From Armatimonadota bacterium (lineage in GTDB: Bacteria > Armatimonadota > Fimbriimonadia > Fimbriimonadales > Fimbriimonadaceae): 64,000 nucleotides of DNA. The DNA is taken from the NCBI GenBank assembly GCA_023392285.1, contig JAEVZK010000106.1:14701-78700 (forward strand), read 5' to 3'. Below are positions 25,225 to 33,812 of the stretch, piece after piece (position 1 is the stretch's first letter; the number at the start of each line of letters is the position of its first letter). Made by a program: the position numbers and the translations under genes. The notes under the pieces are model-generated. The model did not search any database and had not been told where the DNA came from. It worked only from the letters and a program-made list of their open reading frames with translations.

Positions 25225-26076
25225 GGCGGCATCAGCTTCGGCCGCCTCGACACAGTTGGCAAGAAGGCTCGCGACCGTCATCGGTCCTACCCCACCCGGC
25301 ACAGGCGTGATTGCAGAGGCCACCTGCTGTGCTTGTTGGAAATGAACGTCTCCGACGTCTCCGCTTCGACCCTCAACCTTGTTGTAACCAGCATCGATCA
25401 CGACTGCCCCAGGTTTGATCCAATCCCCTTGGACCATCTCGGGCCGACCGACCGCCGCAACAAGGATGTCTGCCTCTCGGCACAACTGCGGCAAATCCAC
25501 GGTTCTTGAATGAGCGATCGTCACAGTTGCGTGCCGTTGCAGCAGCATCAGCGCCATTGGTTTGCCAAGGATGACGCTACGGCCGATGACGATGGCCCTT
25601 TTGCCTTTGCAATCAATGTCGTATCGGTCCAAGATCCGCGTGATGCCCAAAGGGGTAGCGCAACGGAATCCCGGAAGGTCAGCCACCAGACGTCCTAATG
25701 ATTGTGGCGTGATACCATCGACATCCTTATCCGCACCCAAGGCCAGCAAAGCTGCGCTCTCATCTAAGTGGGGCGGCAGGGGATGCTGAATCAGCACTCC
25801 ATGTACGAGCGGATTAGCATTTAACAGCTCGATTTTTGCGATGAGGTCCTCTTGGGTTGTGTTCTCATCGATGGTGTGGGATTCACCAGCCATACCCGCG
25901 GACTCGGCCCAACGATGTTTCATCCTAACGTAGGCTAGGCTTGCTGGATCCTGGGCGGCAACCAGCACGTCCAGACGCGGCGTGATTCCTCTGGCCCTCA
26001 GGTGATCTACCCTGGTCTTGAGGCTGGCGCGAAGCTCTTTCGAGAGAGCGAGACCATCTAAGATTTCTGCGCTCAT
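25198..26076 (-). CDS. folD: Bifunctional methylenetetrahydrofolate dehydrogenase/cyclohydrolase
   Basis: 292 residues; interconverts 5,10-methylene-THF, methenyl-THF and 10-formyl-THF. Catalytic lysine in LAYVRMKHR (near 53), VHGVLIQHPLPPHL, DKDVDGITPQSLGRL, the NADP region VIGRSVILGKPMALML and TPVPGGVGPMTVASLL are all present. It overlaps nusB by an ATGA and is the last gene of the accB-like/accC operon. folK lies elsewhere in the window. Confidence 0.97.
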   Translation of the reverse strand: MSAEILDGLALSKELRASLKTRVDHLRARGITPRLDVLVAAQDPASLAYVRMKHRWAESAGMAGESHTIDENTTQEDLIAKIELLNANPLVHGVLIQHPLPPHLDESAALLALGADKDVDGITPQSLGRLVADLPGFRCATPLGITRILDRYDIDCKGKRAIVIGRSVILGKPMALMLLQRHATVTIAHSRTVDLPQLCREADILVAAVGRPEMVQGDWIKPGAVVIDAGYNKVEGRSGDVGDVHFQQAQQVASAITPVPGGVGPMTVASLLANCVEAAEADAALREQILSQ

Positions 26077-26642
26077 TCCGTTACCTCGGAGCGAATTTTC
26101 CAGGCACCGAATTTCTGGAGTTTCTTGGCCTCTTCCGATTCAATATCGATCGTCTCTTCGACGATCTCCATCTCCTCCTCCTCTTGAGCTTCTTCAAACT
26201 GCTCCGGAGGTGCGTTGGCGGAATCCCAGTTGGCTTTAGGCGAACTTTCCAGTAGCTTTCCTAGAATGCCATTGATGAACTTGCCGCTTTCAGGCATCGA
26301 ATACTTTCGCGCGATTTCGATGGCCTCGTCGATGATGACTGCGGGTGCAATCGTCGATTCATGAAACAGTTCGAAAGCCGCAACCCGCAGGACGTTCCGA
26401 TCGACGGTCGCCAGCCGATCGTAGTCGTAGCCTTCAACGACCGCCTCGAGCCTTTCGTCAAGTTCCTTATGGTGCTCGATGACTCCAAGCACCAGTTTCT
26501 CCGCATAGAGAAATTGATCCGGGCTGAGTGTCCCATGCTCTTTGAGATCGAGGAGCGCTTGGGTGCGATCTCCCTTCGTGATATCAAGCCGGTAAAGGGT
26601 CTGTACAGCCGCAACTCGGGCAGGACGTCTCGATTTAACCAT
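26073..26642 (-). CDS. nusB: Transcription antitermination factor NusB with acidic tail
   Basis: 189 residues. The first 140 match NusB (RRPARVAAVQTLYRLDI, ATVDRNVLRVAAFELF, VIIDEAIEIARKYS, GKFINGILGKLL), the boxA-binding partner of S10/NusE in rRNA antitermination. A further 50 residues form a strongly acidic tail (EEAQEEEEMEIVEETIDIE). The ATG at 26642 lies in the last codons of accC, so the two are translationally coupled. Confidence 0.95.
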   Translation of the reverse strand: MVKSRRPARVAAVQTLYRLDITKGDRTQALLDLKEHGTLSPDQFLYAEKLVLGVIEHHKELDERLEAVVEGYDYDRLATVDRNVLRVAAFELFHESTIAPAVIIDEAIEIARKYSMPESGKFINGILGKLLESSPKANWDSANAPPEQFEEAQEEEEMEIVEETIDIESEEAKKLQKFGAWKIRSEVTE

Positions 26643-27990
26643 TGGATTCTTGCAGGAAAGCCGGGACGAAGCCAGTCGTGAAATCTCCCGCCTCGTACTG
26701 AGGATGCGCCACGAGCCGCCGAAGAAATGGAATGTTTGTAGCGATGCCGCCGACCTCAAATTCGAAGAGAGCCGTTTGAAGCTTCTTTACGGCTTCCGCT
26801 CGATCTTCTCCACGAACAATCAGCTTTGCAATCATGGGGTCATAAAACGGGGTCACCGCGAGTCCGGCGTAGCAGTACGTTTCCATGCGGACCCCTCTCC
26901 CGCCAGGCGCTCTCCAACTGGTGATGGTTCCAGTCGAGGGAGCAAAATCTTTGTCCGGGTCCTGCGCTGTGATTCTTGCTTCAATCGAATGTCCGTTTAG
27001 CTTTACGTCGTCTTGGGTGAACGGCAGTTTCTCGCCCGATGCAACCTTCAACATGAGATGGACGAGATCGAATCCGGTCACTTCCTCCGTTACCGGGTGT
27101 TCCACCTGAAGCCTGGTGTTCATTTCAAGGAAGTAGAACTTGTTTTCTCGATCTACAAGAAACTCTACCGTGCCCGCATTGGTGTAGCCGACGCTCTTCG
27201 CGACCCGCACGGCCGCTTCACCCATCTGCCGCCGAACTTCGGCCGGAAGCTGAGCATATGGGGCCTCCTCGACGATCTTCTGGTGCCGCAAATTCTGAAT
27301 CGAGCATTCGCGTTCGCCGAGATACACCATGTTGCCATGCTCATCACCAATAATCTGGATTTCGACGTGACGCGGATTTTCGACGTACTTCTCCACGAGC
27401 ATTTCGCCGCTGCCAAAACTGGCTTGCGCTTCAGCGCTGGCGGTCTTCCAGAGCCCGGCAAGTTCATCCGATGAATCGACGCGTCTGATTCCACGCCCAC
27501 CGCCACCCGCAACGGCTTTAAGAAGAACCGGGTAGCCGATCGACTCGGCCAGTGTCACCGCCTCTGCATCGGTCGGGACGGCTCCTTCTGAACCCGGGAC
27601 GACTGGACAGCCAGAGGCGATTGCGGCAGACTTGGCGGATGCCTTATCACCCATACCTTCGATCGCCTTGACGGGCGGACCAATAAATTTGATTCCAAGA
27701 GATTCGAGCGCCGCGGCAAACGATGCCCTCTCACTGAAGTAGCCATATCCCGGGTGTACGGCCTCGGCTCCGGAAATCTGGCAGGCCATGAGGATGTTGG
27801 CAAGGTTGAGATAGGAATCGGTGTTCGAGCCCGCCCCGACGCAGATCGCCTCATCGGCAATTTTTACGTGCAGGCTCTCTCGGTCCGCTTCGGAAAAAAC
27901 GGCAACCGTTTTCACTCCCAATTCGCGACAGCCACGAATCACTCGGCAGGCAATTTCGCCCCGATTGGCGATTAAGACTTTTTTAAGCAT
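26635..27990 (-). CDS. accC: Biotin carboxylase subunit AccC
   Basis: 451 residues; carboxylates biotin on BCCP using ATP and bicarbonate, the first half of acetyl-CoA (or acyl-CoA) carboxylation. It shows LIANRGEIACRVIRGCRELG, the ATP-grasp loop KAVAGGGGRGIR, HVEIQIIGDEHG, ECSIQNLRHQKIVEEAP and EMNTRLQVEHPVTEEVTG. The ATG at 27990 overlaps the preceding gene by ATGA; a TTG just upstream is not needed. The BCCP-like neighbour lacks its biotin lysine, so the real carrier must be encoded elsewhere. Confidence 0.96.
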   Translation of the reverse strand: MLKKVLIANRGEIACRVIRGCRELGVKTVAVFSEADRESLHVKIADEAICVGAGSNTDSYLNLANILMACQISGAEAVHPGYGYFSERASFAAALESLGIKFIGPPVKAIEGMGDKASAKSAAIASGCPVVPGSEGAVPTDAEAVTLAESIGYPVLLKAVAGGGGRGIRRVDSSDELAGLWKTASAEAQASFGSGEMLVEKYVENPRHVEIQIIGDEHGNMVYLGERECSIQNLRHQKIVEEAPYAQLPAEVRRQMGEAAVRVAKSVGYTNAGTVEFLVDRENKFYFLEMNTRLQVEHPVTEEVTGFDLVHLMLKVASGEKLPFTQDDVKLNGHSIEARITAQDPDKDFAPSTGTITSWRAPGGRGVRMETYCYAGLAVTPFYDPMIAKLIVRGEDRAEAVKKLQTALFEFEVGGIATNIPFLRRLVAHPQYEAGDFTTGFVPAFLQESNG

Positions 27991-28355
27991 CAAAACTTCT
28001 CATGCCCCGGATGAACGCAGTGAACTTCGCCGGTTTGGGGGTTGTATTGGTAAGGCTCGTGACCAAGCGGGCAACTATAAAATTGGCTACCAAGCCGCGT
28101 TTCCTTTAAGGTCGCTGGATAGCCTTCATCCGGGTCGCTGTCATGAGAAATCATGATCGACATCCTGACTTGGCGTAAGTTGCTTAGGCAGACGTCATCG
28201 GTTGCTTTGGCCTTCACCGCTCCTGGGACGGTAGTTCCTAAGCCATCCTTGCGCATCGACTTCCCGCCATTTCCTCCTTGTAGGAAAACAACCGCGAGCA
28301 CGGCGATGATTGCAACCGTCACGAGCAAGCCGATGAGAGTGTTCCCAAGTCTCAA
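27990..28355 (-). CDS. Pseudopilin-like membrane protein in the accC operon
   Basis: 121 residues. The start MRLGNTLIGLLVTVAIIAVLAVV looks like a type IV prepilin N-terminus: short basic leader, Gly4 cleavage position, then a hydrophobic helix. The residue at +5 is Gly rather than the usual Glu. The C-terminal part has Cys/His pairs (CPLGHE and CVHPGHE) around YQYNPQTGEVH, as in some GspG/PilE-like proteins. It overlaps the BCCP-like gene and accC by four bases on each side, so it is co-translated with carboxylase genes, an unexpected partner. Confidence 0.65.
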   Translation of the reverse strand: MRLGNTLIGLLVTVAIIAVLAVVFLQGGNGGKSMRKDGLGTTVPGAVKAKATDDVCLSNLRQVRMSIMISHDSDPDEGYPATLKETRLGSQFYSCPLGHEPYQYNPQTGEVHCVHPGHEKF

Positions 28356-28768
28356 GCACTCACCTCTGCGAGCACTTGACCGTACTCTACTGGCTCGCCT
28401 TCAGATATGAACGCCTGAATGATTTCGCCTGATACTCGACAGTCCACATCGTTTGCGATGCCAAGAGCGGCAATCGATCCAACGACGTCGCCCTTCGAGA
28501 CTTTCTGACCTTCCTTGAGGAGAATTTTCCCACTTTGGAAATAACCAACGCAGGGCGCTTTGATCTTGTGCACCTTCTCGTTCGCGCTGATTGAATTGCC
28601 ATCCGCTTGAGTTGTGTTCACCTGCTTTGCGGCGACTTTCCTCTTCTCATTCGGCTGGATTTTAGCGGAAAATGACGAACTGTCGAGTCCCAATTCGACC
28701 TCAGCGAACCCATGGTCGCGTGCGACTTGTAAGGCGTGCCTAACAAGTTCAAGGTCGAGAGCAGACAT
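28352..28768 (-). CDS. Degenerate biotin carboxyl carrier protein (AccB-like, no biotin lysine)
   Basis: 138 residues with the AccB layout: N-terminal helical region (1-45), variable linker (46-66), and a biotinyl-like domain (67-138) with IKAPCVGYF, EGQKVSKGDVVG, DCRVSGEI and SEGEPVEYGQVL. Where AccB has EAMKM, this protein has AALGI (100-104), so Gly103 replaces the lysine that receives biotin. The thumb is also shorter than in AccB of E. coli. It cannot carry biotin but could still bind AccC, like the BADC proteins of plant plastids. It is the first gene of the operon with accC. Confidence 0.85.
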   Translation of the reverse strand: MSALDLELVRHALQVARDHGFAEVELGLDSSSFSAKIQPNEKRKVAAKQVNTTQADGNSISANEKVHKIKAPCVGYFQSGKILLKEGQKVSKGDVVGSIAALGIANDVDCRVSGEIIQAFISEGEPVEYGQVLAEVSA

Positions 28769-28798
28769 ACCTGGATTGTACCAGCGGACTCAGGAATT

Positions 28799-28840
28799 CA
28801 AAAAAGAGGAATGCTTCGTTGTTGGGAGCGAAAGCATTCC
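28799..28840 (-). terminator. Intrinsic terminator in the leader of the accB-like operon (possible attenuator)
   Basis: On the minus strand an 11-bp stem (GGAATGCTT paired with AAGCATTCC, extended by TCG/CGA with one bulge) is followed by CTCTTTTTT, ending 31 bases before the first gene. No gene lies upstream on this strand, so it either attenuates the operon or ends a short RNA. A second small hairpin, GCGTTT/AAACGC, lies at 28857-28872. An ATG at about 28873 opens a 27-codon Leu-rich frame that runs through the terminator. Confidence 0.55.
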
Positions 28841-29077
28841 TTTGGAGAGGAGAAAGCGTTTTAGTAAACGCATTTGCTTCGGTCGTCTTCTTTTTTTGGC
28901 GACTCTATCTTAGATAACCATTTAGACGCGCGAACGATTCCCAAATGTTCACGCCGCGCGATATATTGCATCGCGAAACGTCAAATTTATGCTCATGCGC
29001 CACTTGGGGAGTTCTCTGCGCGTTAGTTCAGCACAATTACCTAAGCGATAAGGCCCATTTCTTGGAATATTCATCCC
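28841..29077. other. Intergenic leader/promoter region between the accB-like operon and the HDOD gene
   Basis: Divergent promoters should lie here. It contains the GCGTTT hairpin, a run of seven T at 28892 and TATCTTAGATA-type AT-rich sequence near 28906. No gene or known RNA family is recognised. Confidence 0.35.
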
Positions 29078-29968
29078 ATGCAAGTAGAAGCTGCCGGCGT
29101 TGAGATGAGTGCTCTAACTCTTGAAAAGATCGTCGAAGAAACCAGCGATCTCCCGGCTTTGCCGGAAGCGACCTTGGCGGTGATGAAGGAGTCACAAAGC
29201 TCCACGTCTACCGCACATTCCGTGGCAAAGTACCTAGAACAAGATCAGGCGTTAACCGCGCGAGTCTTGCGGTTGGCCAACAGCGCGTTTTATGGCATGC
29301 AGCGCAAAATCTGCAGTCCTGAAGAAGCAGTTGTCGTGCTCGGCATGCGCGCGGTCCGCAACTTGGCCATGATTGCGTCCACGTATCATTGGATGTCGAA
29401 GCCCTTGCTCGGATACGGCATGGAGCCGGGAGAGTTTTGGCAGCATAGCCTGGGCACCGCCATCGCAGCTCAATTGATCGCCAACACTAAATCTGACAGC
29501 AGTGCAGACACCGCCTTCACGTGCGGACTTCTTCACGATGTCGGCAAGCTTGCCCTGAGCTCATGGCTCGAGAGGAGAGCGGTAAGAATGAGCACGATCG
29601 CCGCAAAATTGGCAGTTCCCATGGAAGTGGCCGAACGACGCATTCTTGGATTCGACCATCAAGAAGTTGGCGGATTGCTGGTCGAAAAGTGGAATCTGCC
29701 AAAAGCGATCGTCGAAGTCGCCAGCTACCACCACCGTCCAAGCGAATGCTTCCCCACCAGTTCACTCGTCGATACAGTCCACTTGGGCGACTATGTCGCT
29801 AGCGTATCAGCGATCGGGCATGGCGGTGAAGGCATTCAGGTGTCTTGTGATGCTGAGGCGCTCGCACGGATCGGAGCCGACGAACAGGATCTCGAAGGTT
29901 GGTGCGCCGCATTCGAAGGCGCGTACAACCAATACGAAAAGCTGTTTGACGACAAGAAGGCAGCCTAG
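29078..29968 (+). CDS. HDOD domain signalling protein
   Basis: 296 residues. The HDOD domain covers about 18-220: LPALPEATLAVMKESQ, VAKYLEQDQALTARVLRLANSAFYG, PEEAVVVLGMRAVRNL and the HD motif CGLLHDVGKL with H/D kept. HDOD proteins bind nucleotide signals or partners and act in motility, biofilm and stress control; no output domain is present. A second in-frame ATG at 29105 could be the start. It ends tail-to-tail with metG, overlapping by four bases. Confidence 0.88.
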   Translation: MQVEAAGVEMSALTLEKIVEETSDLPALPEATLAVMKESQSSTSTAHSVAKYLEQDQALTARVLRLANSAFYGMQRKICSPEEAVVVLGMRAVRNLAMIASTYHWMSKPLLGYGMEPGEFWQHSLGTAIAAQLIANTKSDSSADTAFTCGLLHDVGKLALSSWLERRAVRMSTIAAKLAVPMEVAERRILGFDHQEVGGLLVEKWNLPKAIVEVASYHHRPSECFPTSSLVDTVHLGDYVASVSAIGHGGEGIQVSCDAEALARIGADEQDLEGWCAAFEGAYNQYEKLFDDKKAA

Positions 29969-31908
29969 CGGACGGTCGATCCCTCGGGCGCCTCGCGCTC
30001 CGGTGTCAGAAGGATCGCACCACCATCGGAATCGACGGCAGCTAATAGCATGCCTTGACTTTCCGTGCCTCTCAGCTTCGCTGGCTTCAAGTTGGTGACG
30101 ACAACAACTTGCATGCCGACAATGTCTTCCGGGGCGTACTTTGAGCGAATTCCAGCCACCACCTGACGCCGTTCCGCGCCAATGACCACTTGCAGCTTGA
30201 GCAGCTTATCGCTGCCTTCCAGCGGCTCAGCCTCCAGAATTCTTCCAACTTTAAGCTGGACCTTCATGAAGTCTTCGATGGAGATTTGTTCGACGACCGG
30301 ATCGGGCTTGGTTGCGTCCTTCTTTGTGTTCTCAATCGGGTTTTGATCAGTTGCTTGTTCCATTTTCTTAGCTGTTTTCAAGTCGAGGCGCGGGAAGATT
30401 GGCTGAGCTTCGCCCAATTCCACATCGACCGGTAAGGAATCTTCGGAGCCGATCATTCCCCACTCGCTTAATGCACCGAGATTAAGTTGACGAGCAATCG
30501 CATCGGCCGCAGCCGGCGCGATCGGGCGGAGCAAACCCTCCGCAGACCGAATCCAGAACAGCATCGATCGGAGCACGCTCGCGAGGCTCGCGTCGTTCGC
30601 TTTCGCAAGAGCCCAAGGTGCCCACGTGTCGATTTGCTTGTTCAGGCTTCGCACGAGGTCAATGGCCGCGCGTGCTGCCTCGTCGAGGCGATAGTTGTGC
30701 ATCGCTCCCTCATAGGCGGTCTTAGCTGCTTTGACTGCGGCGGTGGCTCGTTCGTCTATGGGCGCGTCCGGTATTTTCCCCCCCGCAAATTTATGAGTCA
30801 TGGCCACTGCTCGATTGAGAGCATTCCCAATGTCGTTCGCCAAGTCACTGTTGTAGCGCTTGTCGAAATCATCGAAAGTAAATACCGAATCGTTCTCAAA
30901 GGGCATCGTGGCCGCAAGGTAGTACCGAACGCAGTCGACTGCCACTTCCCTGCTACATCCAGAACGCGTAGCAAGATCTTCTGCCAAAGGCAGCGGCTCA
31001 ACCATCTTGCCGCGAGACTTCGAAAGCTTCTCACCGCCACCCGAGAGAATCCATCCATGAGCAGCAAGAACCTGCGGAACCTCCAGACCGATACCCATCA
31101 GCATCGCTGGCCATAAGGTCGCATGGAATCGAGTGAGAATGTCCTTCCCCAACCACTGCACCCTTGGCGGCCATTTGCTCTTCCAATCTCCATCTGGCCA
31201 ACCTGGGCCGGTGATGTAGTTGATGAGGGCATCGAACCATACATAAATGACCTGAGACTCGTCTCCGGGCACGGGAATTCCCCAGCCGGGGTTCGACCTT
31301 GAGATGCATGTGTCCCGCAAACCCTGCTGGATGAAGCTCAAAACTTCATTCAGCCGAGTCTCGGGAATGATCCGAATGTGGCCGGACTGGTATGCGGCCA
31401 GCAATTGATCCTGGAAAGCGCTGAGTCGAAAAAAGTAGTTCTTCTCGCTCATCCACCGAACTTCGTTGCCATCCGGTGATTTACCATCAACGAGATCGCT
31501 TTCCTTGTAGTAAGTCTCAGTGGAAACGTCGTACCAGCCCTCGTAAGTGTCTTCGTAGACATGGCCGTTTTCTTGCAGCTTGCTAAACAGGGCTTGGGCC
31601 GCCTTCTTGTGTCTCTCCTCCGTAGTGCGAACGAACTCGTCGTAGCTGATCTCAAAGACGCCGAAAATATCGATAAACCGGTTTGCGATTTTCGCAGTGA
31701 ATTCGTAAGGGTCTTCGCCAGCACGCTCGGCTGCTTCCTTGATCTTTAGCCCGTTCTCGTCTGTCCCAGCAAGAAAGAACACATCATCGCCACGCATGCG
31801 GGCAAATCGGGCGGTGATGTCACCCGCGAGATCGGTAAGCAAGGTCCCAATGTGAGGAGTGCTATTCACATAGGGAATCGCGGTTAAGATGGTCGTCTGC
31901 TCTGGCAT
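29965..31908 (-). CDS. metG: Methionine--tRNA ligase with C-terminal tRNA-binding domain
   Basis: 647 residues. HIGH-type motif PHIGTLLTDL near residue 18, KLSKSRG as the KMSKS motif near 300, and an anticodon-binding helical domain. A C-terminal OB-fold (about 545-647; VQLKVGRILEAEPLEGSDKLLKLQV, TNLKPAKLRGTESQGM) serves as tRNA-binding and dimer domain. The zinc-knuckle cysteines of the E. coli enzyme are absent, as in the MetG1 type. CCAAGT-TT-ACTTGG lies just upstream of the start and may be an operator. Confidence 0.96.
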   Translation of the reverse strand: MPEQTTILTAIPYVNSTPHIGTLLTDLAGDITARFARMRGDDVFFLAGTDENGLKIKEAAERAGEDPYEFTAKIANRFIDIFGVFEISYDEFVRTTEERHKKAAQALFSKLQENGHVYEDTYEGWYDVSTETYYKESDLVDGKSPDGNEVRWMSEKNYFFRLSAFQDQLLAAYQSGHIRIIPETRLNEVLSFIQQGLRDTCISRSNPGWGIPVPGDESQVIYVWFDALINYITGPGWPDGDWKSKWPPRVQWLGKDILTRFHATLWPAMLMGIGLEVPQVLAAHGWILSGGGEKLSKSRGKMVEPLPLAEDLATRSGCSREVAVDCVRYYLAATMPFENDSVFTFDDFDKRYNSDLANDIGNALNRAVAMTHKFAGGKIPDAPIDERATAAVKAAKTAYEGAMHNYRLDEAARAAIDLVRSLNKQIDTWAPWALAKANDASLASVLRSMLFWIRSAEGLLRPIAPAAADAIARQLNLGALSEWGMIGSEDSLPVDVELGEAQPIFPRLDLKTAKKMEQATDQNPIENTKKDATKPDPVVEQISIEDFMKVQLKVGRILEAEPLEGSDKLLKLQVVIGAERRQVVAGIRSKYAPEDIVGMQVVVVTNLKPAKLRGTESQGMLLAAVDSDGGAILLTPEREAPEGSTVR

Positions 31909-31965
31909 GCGAAATCCAAGTTTACTTGGACTGCATAGCCGAGCCCTTATGGCGCAAGTGATTCG

Positions 31966-32517
31966 TTAGGCTCGGAACCCTTCTGACCAGTCACTGGAGT
32001 TGGCGAAGCCAAGGAAAGAACCTCTTACCATTCTCAAGGCGAGTTGATATTCGACGAAGTTAGAACTTAACTTCCGAAGCGTCTGCGATTGCTCTTCATA
32101 TGGTCCGTAGTCGAACGAGCCAGCCACACCGTAGCTGTACTTCCCCTGCTCGACAACGTCCAACATCGCATCTCGACTTGAAGGAGCCTTGATCTGAAGA
32201 AGGAACTCGGGAAAAACTCCCGACCAGAAAAGAAGAAAGTCGCCAATGTGCTGATGGACTTCCCGTTCTCGATCAAATGTATTCGCGTTCAGCCGGATAT
32301 CCCCCTCAGCGATCATCTCAGCAACGGACTCGACCCGATTGCCAGCGGCGTCGCGAATGCCGAAGATACCGTCCTCGTGGAGAAACTTGGCCAGCATGGC
32401 TGACATGTATGCTTCCACATCCTCGTCCTTCATCCCAAGCTTTTGGGTGAGCGATTCGTGCACGACTTCCCGGAAGAAATCCATCAAGGGGTCTCGTCCA
32501 TCTTCCCGGTCAAACAT
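31966..32517 (-). CDS. Conserved-looking cytosolic protein of unknown function
   Basis: 183 residues, soluble, with mixed helix content and no signal peptide. Features are a helical N-terminal third (FFREVVHESLTQKLG, MLAKFLHEDGIFGI), a middle with HQHIGDFLLFWSGVFPEFL and a C-terminal segment YGVAGSFDYGPYEEQSQTLRKL. The middle segment resembles proteins annotated only as hypothetical. Monocistronic, with a purine-rich ribosome site (AAAGGAAAAG) before the start. No function can be given. Confidence 0.7.
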   Translation of the reverse strand: MFDREDGRDPLMDFFREVVHESLTQKLGMKDEDVEAYMSAMLAKFLHEDGIFGIRDAAGNRVESVAEMIAEGDIRLNANTFDREREVHQHIGDFLLFWSGVFPEFLLQIKAPSSRDAMLDVVEQGKYSYGVAGSFDYGPYEEQSQTLRKLSSNFVEYQLALRMVRGSFLGFANSSDWSEGFRA

Positions 32518-32703
32518 AAACTTTTCCTTTCTCCCTACTCTTTAAGTGCGTGAGATGGGGTGAAAACCTTGCTGTAAGCAATGACAGTTTTCCACCAATG
32601 CGCTACTTACACCTGTGGACGCCTGAATTTGGCGAGCGGTTCTCCGGGACCCAAGACGAATGCCAGATAATATGAGAGAAGTCTGCGCGTATGAAAGGTT
32701 GAT

Positions 32704-33690
32704 ATGAACTGTCCGAGATGTGGTAAGCCTCTTCCGAGCGGTGCCGCGTTCTGCATGCACTGCGGAGCGATGCTGTCTTCTGGAACGGTGTCATCGAGGC
32801 AAGCTACCAGCTCAGGCGGCTTCACTGCGCCGCCCTCTGCCGTTGCCGCCGGCTCACCCTTTTCCGCCGGCTCGATATCCAGTCAAGTCCGGAAGCGGAA
32901 TACATGGCTCGCCGTTGCCATCTCTCTCGCCGTAATCCTGGGGCTCTTCTTCGGCCTGAAAGCTTTCGGAGTTCTGCGATTCGGGTCCAAAGTTCCTGAA
33001 GGAAAAGCTTTAGAGGCAACGGGACAAACGCCTAATCTCAACGACCTTGAGGCAAGAGGCAGCGGAACGGGGGCAATATTAGAATCTCGGGGCAGTGGAA
33101 CACCGCCAACTCTAGAATCCACTCATCGAACGATGCCGGACAACGTGAGAAATTGGCTTAATCATCTTCAGGAGTGTGAAAACCAAAAGCGAGCTCTTGG
33201 CAAGAAGCAAGAAGAGGAAGTTTCCGATATGATCGGTGACCTGAAGGGAGCGGGTGGACTTTCGGTTGAAGATGTACAAGCGTGGTCCGATCCGGATTCA
33301 ACAACTCTGCCGGTAATCGAAAAGGTGGCCGGCATTTGCCGCGAGCTTCAGCCCGCTTGGATTGACCTGAAAACCCACTTCGATTCGTACCCACCGCCAC
33401 CGGAGTGTCGTTCAATTGCCGATGCGTACGACCAAGGCTTGGCGGATATTCCCCAAAAGATGCAGCAACTGGATCAAATCGTAACGGGTATGACGAGCAC
33501 AACGACCCAGCAGACTGCCCAAGGTGCCCGAGACAGCGCCCGCGAAGTGGGACGAGAAAACCGAAAGAGCATCGACGAGCCCTTTTCGCAAACGGATCGC
33601 CTCGTTCAGAAGATCTGCGATCAATACCAGACTCGAAAATGGTTCAGCATCGACGCGCACGGCGGCGGATCAAGCATTCTCGGATTTTAA
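32704..33690 (+). CDS. Zinc-ribbon membrane protein of unknown function
   Basis: 328 residues. A zinc ribbon opens the protein (CPRCGKPLPSGAAFCMHCG, residues 3-21), followed by a Ser/Ala linker, one transmembrane helix at about 66-88, and an extracytoplasmic region of 240 residues that is helical and charged. The linker after the helix repeats ARGSGTGAILESRGSGTPPTLES, a short tandem repeat (LEARGSGT/LESRGSGT). AAAGG lies six bases before the ATG. It is flanked by a strong terminator. The family is not recognised beyond the zinc-ribbon-plus-helix layout. Confidence 0.75.
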   Translation: MNCPRCGKPLPSGAAFCMHCGAMLSSGTVSSRQATSSGGFTAPPSAVAAGSPFSAGSISSQVRKRNTWLAVAISLAVILGLFFGLKAFGVLRFGSKVPEGKALEATGQTPNLNDLEARGSGTGAILESRGSGTPPTLESTHRTMPDNVRNWLNHLQECENQKRALGKKQEEEVSDMIGDLKGAGGLSVEDVQAWSDPDSTTLPVIEKVAGICRELQPAWIDLKTHFDSYPPPPECRSIADAYDQGLADIPQKMQQLDQIVTGMTSTTTQQTAQGARDSAREVGRENRKSIDEPFSQTDRLVQKICDQYQTRKWFSIDAHGGGSSILGF

Positions 33691-33782
33691 GATTCATATT
33701 TTAGGAACTCTGACAAGCGCAGAGGACGTATCCTTCACGCTTGTAGAGCATTTGGACGAGCCATTTCACCTGGCCCGATCCA

Positions 33783-33810
33783 AGAAAGGCGCGATTTAGA
33801 TCGCGCCTTT
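33783..33810. terminator. Bidirectional terminator between convergent genes
   Basis: Perfect 12-bp stem GAAAGGCGCGAT/ATCGCGCCTTTC with loop TTAG. It serves the zinc-ribbon gene on the plus strand and the exported-protein gene ending at 33813 on the minus strand. Confidence 0.88.
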
Positions 33811-33812
33811 CT

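Noticed and set aside
30487..31116. Plus-strand frame of 209 codons opposite metG
   Set aside because: Antisense shadow of metG.
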